DNA from: Tilletiaria anomala UBC 951
Lineage: Eukaryota > Basidiomycota > Exobasidiomycetes > Georgefischeriales > Tilletiariaceae
NCBI RefSeq assembly: GCF_000711695.1
Contig: NW_013546994.1
Span: 103,013 to 167,012, forward strand
DNA: 64,000 nt
Direction: 5' to 3'
This document shows positions 1 to 11,645 of this stretch, in pieces. How positions within the stretch are numbered: the stretch's first letter is position 1; every line of letters begins with the position of its first letter. The notes beneath the pieces are model-generated. The model made no database searches. It had not been told where the DNA came from and worked only from the letters and a program-made list of their open reading frames with translations. A program made the translations under genes and the position numbers.

Positions 1-1102
1 GGTTTCACGGTACTACCCAGAGTGACGCTAAGTACAGATTGCGCTTCGTCAACCACATGGTGGATGCCCCTTCCCGTGTTGCTTGACGTCTGGAGGCCGG
101 TGTCCACAAAATACAACAAGGTCATTGCACGCAACCCGAACGCGACCCACTTGATAGTCCAGCCAACTCTTGTGCATGGCGGTACGTAGACGGTCTAGCG
201 TAGTCTCCTATGCCTCTGTACGCACCAAGGAATACGACAGCTAGATGATGCCCAGCCATGGGCCGAATACTCTGTATAATCATCGCACTCATCGGCGTTA
301 AAGCATACGAACCGCCATCTTGGCGATGTAAACTATCTGACGTCGGAATGAACGTCAATAGCAAATCTTGCAACCATTGCAACTTGAACGTCTCGCCTCT
401 AATATCCTTATTTCATTCGTTCATAGTCATTGGCTGAAGGAGCAGGTGCTTGATTGTGGCACGTTGTGTCGAGCAGTTTGGCGCTTGTCAAGATAATCGC
501 CATTGGGGCCTATTTTCCTTAAAATAGCCGAAATAAGGCCAAGGGCTTTCTGGATCAAGCGCAGATAGATAGACCCTTCCCTTCGTAAAGAGGAAACTAA
601 GCTCAAAAACACTATTTTGCAGGAACATCGGTTCTCGTGATAGAAACCTTATCTGCTTTTTGTGGTCTAGTCCGTTCCGAGTTTCTGACGAAAGACCCTA
701 ATGGCGGCCCCCAAGATACCGATGTCCACGAATTGAAAAGCGCCAAAGAGCCCGCTGACCACCGAATATCCGTCTCATTCACTGCGTCGATGACAGTTCA
801 ACAAACCCAGTGTTCTAATCCTTGCGACCAGTAAGATCTAAAAGTCCTTTCGATTTCTGGGCGGGGGAATGAAGTGCAAGCGAAGCTTGCTTTGGGTGAA
901 TTTAAACCGTCCTCAAGTAGGATGTGGTTACACTCTCGAATGTATTCCTGTCCTATATAAGCTCTTGGCTGCGTGGAGGGAGTTGAACGGTAAAGGCTTC
1001 TGGTCATAGCTTTTCTCAACGGGAGACTCGCCTTCAGCGGCCAACTTTGCCTTGCGGAAGATTGGAATCCTGTAGCTGTTACAAGTCAATCCAGCTGTCA
1101 TC
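1..1102. other. No supportable gene
   Basis: Only short open frames on both strands, none with a recognisable domain, transmembrane segment or splice pattern. The last part is presumably the promoter of the downstream histidine phosphatase. A gene lying mostly outside the window could still reach in from the left, but I see no exon that proves it. Confidence 0.5.
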
Positions 1103-2661
1103 ATGTCGCTCGCTGGTGTACTCACGATCGTCCGACACGGCGACCGTATGGGCTTTTACCAGGTAAAAGGTGCTGCTACATCGCCCATATGAATGCAAAG
1201 CTGACGGTCTTGCTGTGGGTATCATCGCTCGTATTACCCGGCTAAAAGTCACCCACTTCCTACACGGCCAAGCAGACGAACTTGACGGTTCTTGGCTATC
1301 TGCAGGAATACCGGAACGGCGTCGACCTCCGCGCTCGTTACTTGGACGGAAACAATAAGATCCAGGGCATCGACCCCGTTAAGGCGGAAGACGCTCAAGT
1401 CAAAGTCTTCGCCGATGCCGGTGGAGAGGGGACCGTGATCGTCGACAGCGTCAACGCCCTTCTGCAGGGCCTCTACCCCCCTTTCGACGAATCGATCACT
1501 CTCGCGAACGGCTCCGTGGTTTCATGGGGTAGCAGGGCGCAGCTGATCCAGGTGGAGACTGTCGAGCCCGACGAAGAGGTGTGGTTGGAAGGATACACGG
1601 ACTGCAATGCATGGCAAACCCGCCTGAACAACTGGTACGCTTCGCCGGCCTTTAAAGCCAAAGCCGCCGAAGCCCAGCCATTTTATAACTCGATCAAAGG
1701 CATCCTCGGCGCGGACAGGCCTGCCATTCTGCAGAATGCCTGGAACATCTTCGACTTCTTGAACGTGGAGGTGGGCAAGAATAGGTTACGGCGCTAAGTT
1801 CTAATACACTGAGTAGCTCACTTCGGCACTCTTGCCCACACGCAGTTCATCCACAATGCGACGTTGAGCTCGCAAATCGGACAGCAGACGGTCGAGCTTG
1901 CTCGCTACTATGCCGATTACCACGAAGCTGGCAGCTTCTCGGATCCCGACCCGAAAAGCGTCGGCAACGTGGCAGGCACCGCGATGCTCGCCCCGGTTTT
2001 AGCGACGATCAACCAGCTGAGCAACGCATCTGATCCGCTTAAGTGGTCCACCATGGCTACTGCGTACAAGCCCTTCCTAGCATTCGGGTCCCTACTGGGC
2101 GTCCCGCAGTTGAATGCTTCCGTGGTCGACTATGCTTCCTCTCTTGTCTTTGAAATTTACAACAACGGTTCCATCCAAGCTCTCTTCCGGAATGGCACCG
2201 TCAACGCGATATACCAGCCGCTCACCTTGTTCGGCCAATCGAACACTATGGTCTCACTGGTCATGTTTGAGGAAGCACTGCAAAGGCACTCCCTGAACGG
2301 CCTCGCAGCGTGGTGCGACAAGTGCAGCACGACGGATGCGCGCGGGTGCGACATCCTCGCTGCGCTGAACGGAACAGGCGGGGCCGGGTTCGCACCAGAC
2401 ACCTCGACGTACGGTCGGCATCGGGTCAGCCCCATCACGGCCGGTTTGATCGGCGCGTTCGTCACTCTCGGTACCATGGCAATCTTGTTCGCAGTACTCT
2501 TCACTGCGAGGCGCGCCCTCGGGCGAAAACGGCGCAGTGCCATCGTGGGACACAGCGGCCCGACGGCCGGTCTCGAGCTTCCCAGCCGGACGGACGGGGC
2601 ATCCATCCATACCGCAACTTCGAGCGCGCAGCACCTCGTTGGCGACAATAATAATATTTGA
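1103..2661 (+). CDS. Histidine phosphatase (branch 2) with C-terminal membrane anchor
   Basis: Three exons: 1103-1162, 1249-1770 and 1846-2661, giving about 465 residues. Exon 1 reads into the family signature RHGDR at residues 11-15. The second exon start was fixed by the continuation SYTAKQTNLTVLGYLQE, typical of the fungal acid phosphatase-like family. A hydrophobic segment at about residues 391-413 is followed by an Arg/Lys-rich tail, so the protein should be membrane-anchored. No N-terminal signal peptide is visible, because the signature sits almost at the start codon. The family hydrolyses phosphomonoesters through a phosphohistidine intermediate. I cannot find the usual His-Asp or His-Ala-Glu proton-donor motif; the expected place reads AYKPFLAF. 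The substrate is unknown. Its 3' end faces that of xanthine dehydrogenase across 117 bases. Confidence 0.8.
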
Positions 2662-2778
2662 CACGGCCCACAAGCAAGCACGTGCGGGCAAATGTTCAGG
2701 ACTATGATCTGCGTTCCAAGTCGTTGGATACAACACATGTAGACTACAGGGGGATATGGGTTGCAAGTTGTGGCTGCT

Positions 2779-5700
2779 TCAGGAAATATTCACAAAGAAT
2801 GCCTTGTCACTCTCGTTGCGACGCTCCGTCCCCTTCTCAGCGATCTTCATGATCTCGTCTGCACACGCAGTGCGGATGCGCTCCGGCGTCGCCGGCGCGA
2901 TGAACTGGAAATCGTCGGGCTGTCCAGCGTCCTTGCGAGCACTGGCGATCGCATCGCGAAGGGCGAAGAAGACGGTGCAGCCCAAGAAGAGCGGCGGCTC
3001 GCCCACACCTTTGCTGCTTTGGATCGTGCGCAAGTTGTGCAGCTTACGGCTCTGACCTTTTAGGAAGCTGACGCGCATGTCCTGCGGCGTATTGAGAAAG
3101 GCGGGAATCTTGAGGTTGCCCGGCCCGTTGTTGAACGGCCGTCCGCTGGGCAGCCAAAGACTCTCTTCGGTGGTGACGAGGCCGTAACCTTGGGTGAATG
3201 CACCTTCGATCTGGCCGACGTCGATACCCGGATTGATGGAACGGCCAATGTCCATGTGAATGTCTGCGCGGCGGATCACATGGTCGCCAGTGAGCAAGTC
3301 CACTTCGACTTCTGACACGGCGGCGCCCTGGGTAAAATAGAAGAACGGCTTGCCTTCTCCGGTCTGCCAATTGTAGCCAATATCGGGGGTCTTGTAATGT
3401 CCCACGGCAGAAAGCGGCACGCGTGCAAAGTACGCATCGTGACATGCCTTCTCCCAGGGAACGGCGGCCTTACCGTTTTCGAATTTGCGGAAGGGGGCGA
3501 GGCGCTCGTTGAGCTGTTCGCAAGCGTTCTTGATGGCCATGCCGTTAAGGTCCGAGCTAGCGCTTGCTGCCGTTGCACTGGTGTTCCCCAAATGCTGGGT
3601 GTTGGTCTCGACGATGTGCACCTTTTCGATCGGAACCTGCAGTTCAGTGGCTGCCACTTGCGCCATCTTGGTATGCAGTCCTTGTCCCATCTCCGTGCCT
3701 CCGTGCGAGAGCAAAATGCTGCCGTCAGAGTGGTAGATGTGAATGAGCGCATACGCCTGATTCAGGAAGATAGCTGCGAAACAAAGGGCGTGTGAGAACG
3801 ATGCCATTCCTTGAGTCGCTTGTACTCAGGCCTGCTCACCTGTGAAAGAGATGCCGAATTTCGTGCACATTAAGCTGAGCCCCCGCTTCTTCCAGCGATT
3901 CTGTTTGTTGAAAGCGTCCACCGCTGCCCTGCGCTTGTCGTACTCGCTCGTGATCTTGAGCTCGGACCACAGGGCTGGAACGTTCCAGTCGACGAGCTCC
4001 TGCCCATAATGCGTTCGCTCTCCCTCACGGTACATGTTCTTCTCTATCAGATCTTCCGTGCGCATACCGAGCGACGTTGCGGCCTTGGTCAAGTAGTCTT
4101 GGCTGATGAACATGCCCTGCGGTCCCCCGAACCCACGGAAAGCAGTGTTGGACATGGTGTTGGTCTTGCAGATGAAGCCCTGCACTTTCAGCTTTGGGAT
4201 CAAACAGCAGTTATCGATGTGCGTCATGGCCCGCTCGAGGACGGCCTGTGACAGATCTTGCGACCATCCGCCGTTGCAGTACACGGTCGCTTCGAGTCGC
4301 TGCAGCCTTCCATCAGAGGTGAGGCCGACCCTCCACGTCGCTTTGAACGGATGCCGCTGGCCGCTCCACCACATGTCCTCGTCACGATCGAGCATACAGC
4401 GAATCGCGCGGCCGGTCTTGCGCGCGGCGAGACACATGGTCGCGGCGATCGGGACGGTGCGTGACTCTTTTCCGCCAAAGCCCCCGCCGAGGCGCTTCGT
4501 GTGGCAGGTGACGCGGTTGGAGGGGACGCCGAGCAGCGAAGCACAGAACGCTTGCGTCTCGGACGGGTTCTGTGTCGACGCATAGACGTCCATCTCGCCG
4601 TCTTCACGGCCAGGAACGACGAGGCAGGCATTGGTCTCCAAGTAAAAGTGCTCCTGGCCACCGAGGCGCGTCTCGCCTTCGAGGGTGCGCTCGCAATCAC
4701 CCCAATCGGCATTCTCAACGTCGCCTCTGCGCAGTACCGGACGTGGCTTAAAATAACTGCCGGCAGCGATGGCCTCGTCGATGGTTAGGATGTGCGGCAG
4801 CTCGTCATACTCTATCATAACGGCCCTCGCAGCGCGCTGGGCAGTGCGCTTGTCCTCAGCGACGACGACGGCGATGATCTGCGCGACGCTCTGCACCTCC
4901 TCGCCGGGGCCGACGAAGAAAGGCTCGTCCATGGTGGGTGGACACCAGATGTTTGACCCGTTCGGTGGGATGTCCTCCTTCGTCACGACGGCGACGACGC
5001 CGGGGATCTGCATCGCGGGCGCCGTAATGATGCGGACGATGCGGGCGTGGGCTTTCTGCGAGACGACCAGCGCGCCGTACGCCTCGTTCGCGACGGGCGG
5101 GATGTCGTCGACATACACCGCTTCGCCCGTGACCTGCTTGAGCGCGGCCAGGTGCGGGAGCGCCTTGCCGACGGCCTTGGTCGCGGGCGCTGCAAGGTCG
5201 ACGCCTTCGAGGTCCTGCGAGCCAGTCGTAACGACCCCTTCACGCTGCGGCTCGCTGCCCGGCAGCTCCTGCAGTGCCAGTGCGTCCTCGGCTGCCGCTG
5301 CAGCTGCAGAGCCAAAGCCCGGCAGCTCGAGCTCGGCGCAGACGTCGGACCAGAAGCGCGCAAGGAATCCGAGGGCGAGTGCCTTGCGGTAGGCGGGCAT
5401 GCCTCCCGGCACAGCGTATGGTAGCGCAAAGTCTTTCTCGGCCATGACCGCCATGGCCTCCCTAAGGACCTTCTCGTCGCCCCATTTACGGCCGAGGAGG
5501 AAGGCGCCAGCGTGCTTGGCGACGGCGGTCGTTGGCGCCATGCCGCCGTACGCGAGGCAGATGTCGAGCACGGTGCGCTGCGGCGCGGGTGAGAGCGCAA
5601 CGTACAAGCCAGCGTTGACGATGGCGATGTCGTCGTCCTTGCGCTTGGCCTGCTTGAACGCGCGCACGAAGCGCTGCTCGCCCGGCTGCGGCGCCGTGCG

Positions 5701-7568
5701 CGCGGGCCCGTCCAGCGGGACAGCGAGCGAGGTGAGGATGGCGTGCGGCGGCAGCGCCGTTGTGCGGTAGCCCTGGAAGAAGTCACGCATGCTGCAGCTG
5801 GACTCTGTCGACGCGCCGCCGGACGTCGGGTGCACCCATGCAACAACCGCGTTCGTGGCCACCCAGACGGGGTTCAGGTCGGAGATGGGGCTGGCCGTCG
5901 CGATGTTGCCGCCGAGGGTGGCGACGTTGCGGATCTGTGTGCCGGCAAAGTATTTGAGGTTCGCGAGCGCTGCATCGCGGACCTGCTTTGCGTAGCCGTC
6001 GCTTGCATCTGGGGCCGCCGGTGCTGCGTTTGCCGCTTTGAGAGCCGCGATTAGCGCCTGCAGAGAGAGGTTGGCGCCAATCTTCATATCTGCCGCGCCG
6101 GCATGTGTCATGCTGCCTGCGCGCGCGACGACCGCGTCGAACCCGGCGAGTTCACGCAGGTGATCCGAGACGAAGACGTTGATATTCCAGAGTGCGTGCT
6201 TGAACTTGACTTCGATGCCGGTCTCGGTGTTGCCGGAGCGAAGCTTGGCTACTGGCTGCGTTGCCTTCGCACCGGCGCTTGCGCGGCCCAGTTGCGCGTA
6301 GAATGACATGACGTCCTTCAGCGAGGCAAGCGAGCCCGGACGCAGCCAGAGCGTGCGTCGCTCCGGTTCTGCCTTCTTGGCGCCATCCTCTTCGTCGTCG
6401 TCACTGTTGTCGGCGCTGGCCATGCTGGGGAATGCCAGGTCCTCCGCGTCAAAGCTAGTACCCGCCTTGAGCAGGTGGGGTGGGAAGATGATCTCATCTG
6501 CGTATCGGTACTCTTTTAGGGACACTTGCTCCCCGGCCGCCAGCGCTGTGATCGTGGCGGGTGAGCTGGAGGGCGTCAAGGTACATCCTCCAGGTGGCGC
6601 GGCAGGATAATGTCCTTTGGTGTTGTTGCCATTGACGCGACAGCAGTCTTTGCCCTTACCGCACATACCTGCGTTGGCGACGCCGGTCGCCTGACGTATG
6701 AGGTCAGCCTGCTCTTTCTCCTGCTCTGTCTCGTACGTCGTGATGTCCGTGGAGGCTGACGGCAACGCGGACGCGCCGCTCGATTTTGAACGCGTGGCGT
6801 CGAGGTCATCGCTGTCGCTTCGGCTGCTGCCGCTCTCGCTGTTGCTGATCGGGCCTGTGCTACCATAATTAACCGCAGGGACAAATGCGAACGTCTTCGC
6901 CGCGTCTAGGATGGGCCTGTACCCCGTGCACCTGCAGAGATTGCCATCGAGAGAGTGTTCGATCTGCGCTTCGGTGAGGCCTTTGCCGGTCGAGTGCGCA
7001 GTCCGGATAGTGGCATAGAGGGACATGACGATGCCTGGAGTGCACTGTAGAAGTGATCGATAAGCACCTGCTTTACTCGTAGTGGCGTCCAATCGAGGCA
7101 ATACACCGGTGAGACTGCACTCACAAAGCCGCACTGACTCCCAAACATCTTTGCGATGCGCTCCTGCACCGGGTGGGGGTCCGAGCTGGTGCCAATGCCC
7201 TCGACGGTGAGAACGTGAGCGCCATGAACGGCAACCATGGGCAGCAGGCACGCGTTGACGGCCTTGTATTCGTACTTTTGCGCGCCTGCGGCATCACGAG
7301 GGACAGGAGCGACCTTGCCGAGCACGACGGTGCAGGCGCCGCATCCGCCCTCTGCGCAGCCGAGCTTGGTGCCCGTGAGGCCGGCATAGATGCGGAGGTA
7401 CTCGAGCAGGGTCAGATCTGGGTTGAAGCAGCCTGGACGCAGGGTGATCTTCTTCCTGTTGAGGACAAAGCAGAGCGGCGCGCCTCCGTGCCCATGTGTG
7501 CCCGTCACAGTGGGGAAGGAGGGTGGGAGGGGCAATGGTTTGTCCGCGTCAAATATGGATGCGGCCAT
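2779..7568 (-). CDS. XDH: Xanthine dehydrogenase (molybdenum hydroxylase)
   Basis: Three exons on the minus strand: 7568-7125, 7044-3840 and 3773-2779, about 1,547 residues. The enzyme oxidises hypoxanthine and xanthine to urate in purine breakdown. Domains in order: a plant-type 2Fe-2S cluster (Cys71, 76, 79 and 107), a second 2Fe-2S domain (Cys146, Cys149, then the CRC pair at 185-187), an FAD domain with [20 protein letters not shown], and the molybdenum domain with [18 protein letters not shown] and [10 protein letters not shown]. The catalytic Glu lies in GVGEPP, near residue 1475. The first intron falls exactly between GF and CTPGIV of the second iron-sulfur motif. The protein is longer than the usual 1,330-1,400 residues, mainly because of a Ser/Asp/Ala-rich linker at about 195-335. 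It is divergent from the purine permease at 8952, which supports a purine-scavenging role. Confidence 0.96.
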
Positions 7569-8951
7569 TTTTTGATGGCTACGTCCACGGGGTACTGGGT
7601 ACTGAGAGTGAAATGTCCTTGTTCAGCGCCTGCAGCCAGCTCGTGTAGCAACGCTTCAGCGGCGTGACAACAATGGGGTGCGCCGAATGTGGGAATGAAG
7701 TGAGGAGCCCGCTGCAGGTCAGCCTAACGAGACGTTTGGAATGGTACTCTGCCTGTCAGCCCAGCTCTGTTTTGTTCTTCTGTCGGCAGTCCCGTTGACC
7801 GATGGCAGTTCTGAGAGGGGTGTCCTTTCCATCCTGAGTCTGACAAAGAGCTGCAGCTGCCAGCTGCTGCTGCTAGGCGGCTCATGTCGTCGAGAGGTGT
7901 GAGGGTGAGTGTGCTGTGTGCAATGTGCTGAAGCGTGGCCCTTCCGGCTGTGTCGGCTCGGTTTCCGGGACCAAGCGAAGAACCAGCGATACACATAACC
8001 CTACCCCATCTCCTCCGTGCAGTCTCACTGGATTCGACTGGGTCCGAGGCACTGCAACATGCACGAAGTGGCGATGTGCTGTGTGACACGTTTTCGGGGA
8101 GATTTGGCTCAGACAGGCACCGTCCTTGGACACGACCACTACAGGGGCTTTCCCCGGACGAGCTGATCGAAGAGTCAAAGTGATAGCAGTCAAACTACAG
8201 GCACGTACACCCCGAATTTTTTTGCCCATGTGGCAAGAGAAGGCACGCCACACACAGGCCGCAATCAAAATTAAAATTAAATGGACTCAATGGATTGGTT
8301 GACTTGCCTTTGGTTATGGTGTCCGTCCTCACCTGAATAGTTTGGCCACGCACTGACTCACTGGCAAAAAAACGGTCAAAGAGAGAGACTCCCGGCAGCG
8401 ACTTGCCAATCTTGCACGCAGTCCGTCCTGTCCGCTTCTGCTTCGCATCCCTCGTGCTCGCGCTAAAAGGCGCTGACTGCCTCCATGCGCATTTTATCCA
8501 TAGATTGGTGACGGCACAGGTCGGAGTGCAATCTTCCCGGTATTTCTTATCGCGACCGCCTGCTCGCTTTGCTGCGTTTTTTTGCCAGTCTCCCTCTCTT
8601 GTTTCGCGTGCCTGCGATGAAAAACTGGCTGGTCACATTCATATCACTCGTCCCACCCGTCCCACAATGAGTAAGTCCGTCTTTCACCAGCTTTCGTCGT
8701 ATTTATACGGCTCTCCGTTGCAGCTGCACTGTCTATCATGCCACTCCCCTCCCACCCAATCGATGCTAGCTATCGCTGCTGGCCTCTTCGGGAAAGCCTG
8801 GACGGACGACATATCGCCGCCTGAGATCCTATTTGTGCGTTGTATTCAACAAGTCTGACCTGAATGAGAGGCACTCCCTCTTCTGCCCTTGCACATCACA
8901 TTCAAACACCGATAAGGGGCCTATAGCGAGCCGAGAAGAGAGACGTCGAAC
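7569..8951. promoter_or_regulatory. Shared upstream region of XDH and the purine permease
   Basis: A 1.38-kb gap between divergent start codons, pyrimidine-rich toward the permease. HGATAR-type sites, the target of AreA/Nit2 nitrogen regulators, occur at 8181-8186 (+), 8547-8552 (-), 8770-8775 (-) and 8910-8915 (+). The last lies about 40 bases before the permease ATG. About four such sites are expected by chance in this length, so they are only suggestive. I found no exact TCGG-N6-CCGA site of the UaY type. Confidence 0.45.
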
Positions 8952-11343
8952 ATGGCGACCGGCAGCACAAAGGTATCGGCGCTTACCGCGCGTCTGAACG
9001 ATCGCATCGCGCGCTCCCCACTCGGCAGGCACTTCCGCCTCGCCGGCTCGGGCCATCCGCTCGAGCGCGCCCACTCGCGCTTCTCGACCGAGATCCGCGC
9101 AGGCCTCGTCACAGCCGCGGCGATGCTCTACATTATCTCGGTCAACGCTAGCATCCTCTCCGCGTCCGGTGGCCCATGCGTGTGCAGCAACCCGTCCGCC
9201 GACGACCCCATCTGCGACAACAATGCAGAGTACAACATCTGCAAGAACGAGGTGAATCGCACGCGGATGCAGTTGGCCCCACCCCCAGCATATCACTGAT
9301 GCTTTCCCATACCGTCTCAAATGAAATAAACACGAAATTCCAGCTACGGCGTGACTATGTCGTGCGTGCACACTTCTGCCCGCGTGAGAACTCCGTGCGG
9401 AAAGCTGACACCGCTCCGCATCCCGTATAGACCGCTACATCCGCCATCTCAACGATGGTCACGTTCCTCCTCGGGGCCTTGGCCAATCTACCCCTGGGCG
9501 CATCAGCTGGGCTAGGAGTGAACAGCTACTTTGCATTCAGCGTTGGTACGTCCTCGCATGATCTCCCGAGTGCCAAGCACCGGGCCGCGAAAAAAACTGA
9601 TGACGTGCTTTCCTTTCCTCTGGTCTTTTTAGTCGGGTACAATGGCCAGGGTCTGGTGCCATACGGCCAAGCTCTCGCCGCTGTCTTTCTCGAAGGCTGG
9701 ATCTTCCTGTTCCTGTCTCTGATCGGCCTTCGGCAGTGGGTCGGGCGCTTGCTGCCACGCTCGCTGAACCTCGCCACGGGCGCGGGTATTGGCTTCTTCC
9801 TGTGCTTGATTGGCTTGGGGCCGAGCGGGCTCGGCGCGATCGGTGGCAATGCGACGGACCTTGTCGGCCTCGGCGGCTGTCCCGCACAGTACAAGGACGC
9901 CAACGGCTTCTGCGAGAGCCACGTGCTGCAAGACCCGCGCATGTGGGTCGGCATCCTCCTGGGTGGCATGCTGACCGCGCTGCTACTTGTCTACCGCGTC
10001 AAGGGTGCACTCCTCTGGCCTATCCTGCTCGTCGCCATCTCCTCTTGGCCGCGTGGCGGCAACGCCGTCACGCTCTTCCCCCACACCGCAGAGGGAGACT
10101 CGAACTGGGACTTCTTCAAGCAGGTCGCCACATGGCATGGCTTCTCCAAGATCTCAGTGTCTAACATCGACTTTGACTACGCCAACGGAAAAGTCTGGCT
10201 TGCGCTCATCTCTTTCCTCTACGTAGACATTATGGACACTACGGGTGAGTCGCTTCCACCTTTGGCACCAGGCAGTGCACTTGGCTCACAAACACGCTGT
10301 CGCGAACACAGGCACACTGTTTGCGATGTCACGTCATGCTGGCTTGATGGACGACCGGTCGGGCGACTTTGAAGGCTCCTCGATTGCGTTCCTCGTCGAT
10401 GCCTTCTGCATTAGCATGTCCGCCTTGCTCGGTATGTCGCCTTCAACCGTCTTTGTCGAGTCAGCCTCGGGTATTGCCGAAGGCGGCCGCACCGGCATCA
10501 CCGCCATCACTGTCTCGTTTGTCTTCTTCCTCTCCCTCTTCTTTGTAAGTTGCTCACGACGCGAGAGAACTACCGCATCGCGCGCCGCGACTGACCTTGG
10601 AGCAACATCCCCCATAGGCACCGATCTTCAGCAGCATCCCATCCTGGGCAACCGGCTCGACGCTGGTCATCGTCGGTTCCATGATGGCGCGCAATACGTC
10701 TGCTATCAATTGGAACCACCCGAAAGACGCAATCCCCGCCTTCATCGCCATGACATTGATCCCGTTCTCGTTCAACATCGCGTACGGGCTTATCGCCGCC
10801 ATCTGCACCTGGATCGTCCTGCACAACGTACCGCTACTGCTGACCTGGGCGTCTCGAGGATTGATCCCGCTGCCGCAAGGCTGGGAGCAAGCAGAGCCGT
10901 ACAGCGCCTCTTTCATACTTGCCAACGCGACTTCCGGCGAGCTCCCTTCGTCATCATTATCGTCGTCGCCTTCGGGCGCATCGCCCTCGACATTAGCACG
11001 CCTGCTCGCGATCCTGCCGCCGTGGCTGCGGCGCCTTGCTGGCGGCAAGCGGCGCTTCTGGGAGATGGAGCCGTCCGAGCTGGAGGCGTACGTGGAGGGC
11101 CGGAAAGCGACGCTGGAAAAAGAGAGGCGCAAGCAGGAGGAGCGCGAACGGGAGTGGGCCGAGGAGAGAGAGGCGATGCTCAAGGTCAAGGAGGCGGGCC
11201 AGGACGTCATCATGCCGCCGCACCACAGAGAGTACCCCGTCGGTGCGCTCGAAACGGACGCGGCGCGCAGAACGCCGGCAGAAGAGGATGACAACAGCTC
11301 CGCCGACAAGGATCGCAAGCTCGAGCAGGGAGGTTTCGCGTAG
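8952..11343 (+). CDS. azgA: AzgA-type purine (hypoxanthine-adenine-guanine) permease
   Basis: Six exons: 8952-9251, 9344-9361, 9431-9545, 9633-10244, 10312-10544 and 10618-11343, about 667 residues. AzgA proteins are plasma-membrane proton symporters for hypoxanthine, adenine and guanine. Family signatures include RFSTEIRAGL, AMLYIISVNASIL, LANLPLG, LATGAGIGFFL, DTTGTLF and SPSTVFVESASGIAEGGRTG, spread over a series of hydrophobic helices. Exon 2 is only 18 nt and encodes LRRDYV, which restores the conserved stretch RRDYVTATSAIS. The third intron (9546-9632) is a multiple of three with no stop, so it reads through as a false insertion unless removed. The C-terminus is a charged cytoplasmic tail rich in Lys, Glu and Arg. 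It is divergent from XDH; together they would import and oxidise purines. Confidence 0.94.
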
Positions 11344-11645
11344 ACATAGAGGTTCGAGGAACGTCGAGCAGGTCATCTAACCACGCGTGTATTTTAACTA
11401 CGCGATGTGAATGGAGGTTGATCGAGACAAGAGGTGTGGGTTGGGGTTCCACAGACTCTATCATACATCTATAGAACTGTTTCGCGTTTCTGAGCCATTG
11501 CATGGGAAACCTTGCGTTATGTTATTGAGACCCGACCCGGCCCTGGAGCTGCTCCCTTTCCCGCCATGCAGGAGGGCCAGCGATCAAGCAGGCTATACGC
11601 CTGCGAATGCGCACGTGAAGGTATGATAGAATATCATGTGCTTTT
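11344..11645. other. Short convergent intergenic region
   Basis: Lies between the stop codons of the purine permease and the elongase. It should hold both 3' UTRs. I see no gene in it. Confidence 0.6.

Noticed and set aside
2157-2766. Long minus-strand frames under the histidine phosphatase
   Set aside because: Arg/Pro/Ala-rich shadows of the GC-rich coding strand; the plus-strand protein has clear family motifs.
7569-8951. Four HGATAR (nitrogen GATA factor) sites between XDH and the permease
   Set aside because: About four are expected by chance in 1.38 kb on both strands, so there is no enrichment to report as a finding.
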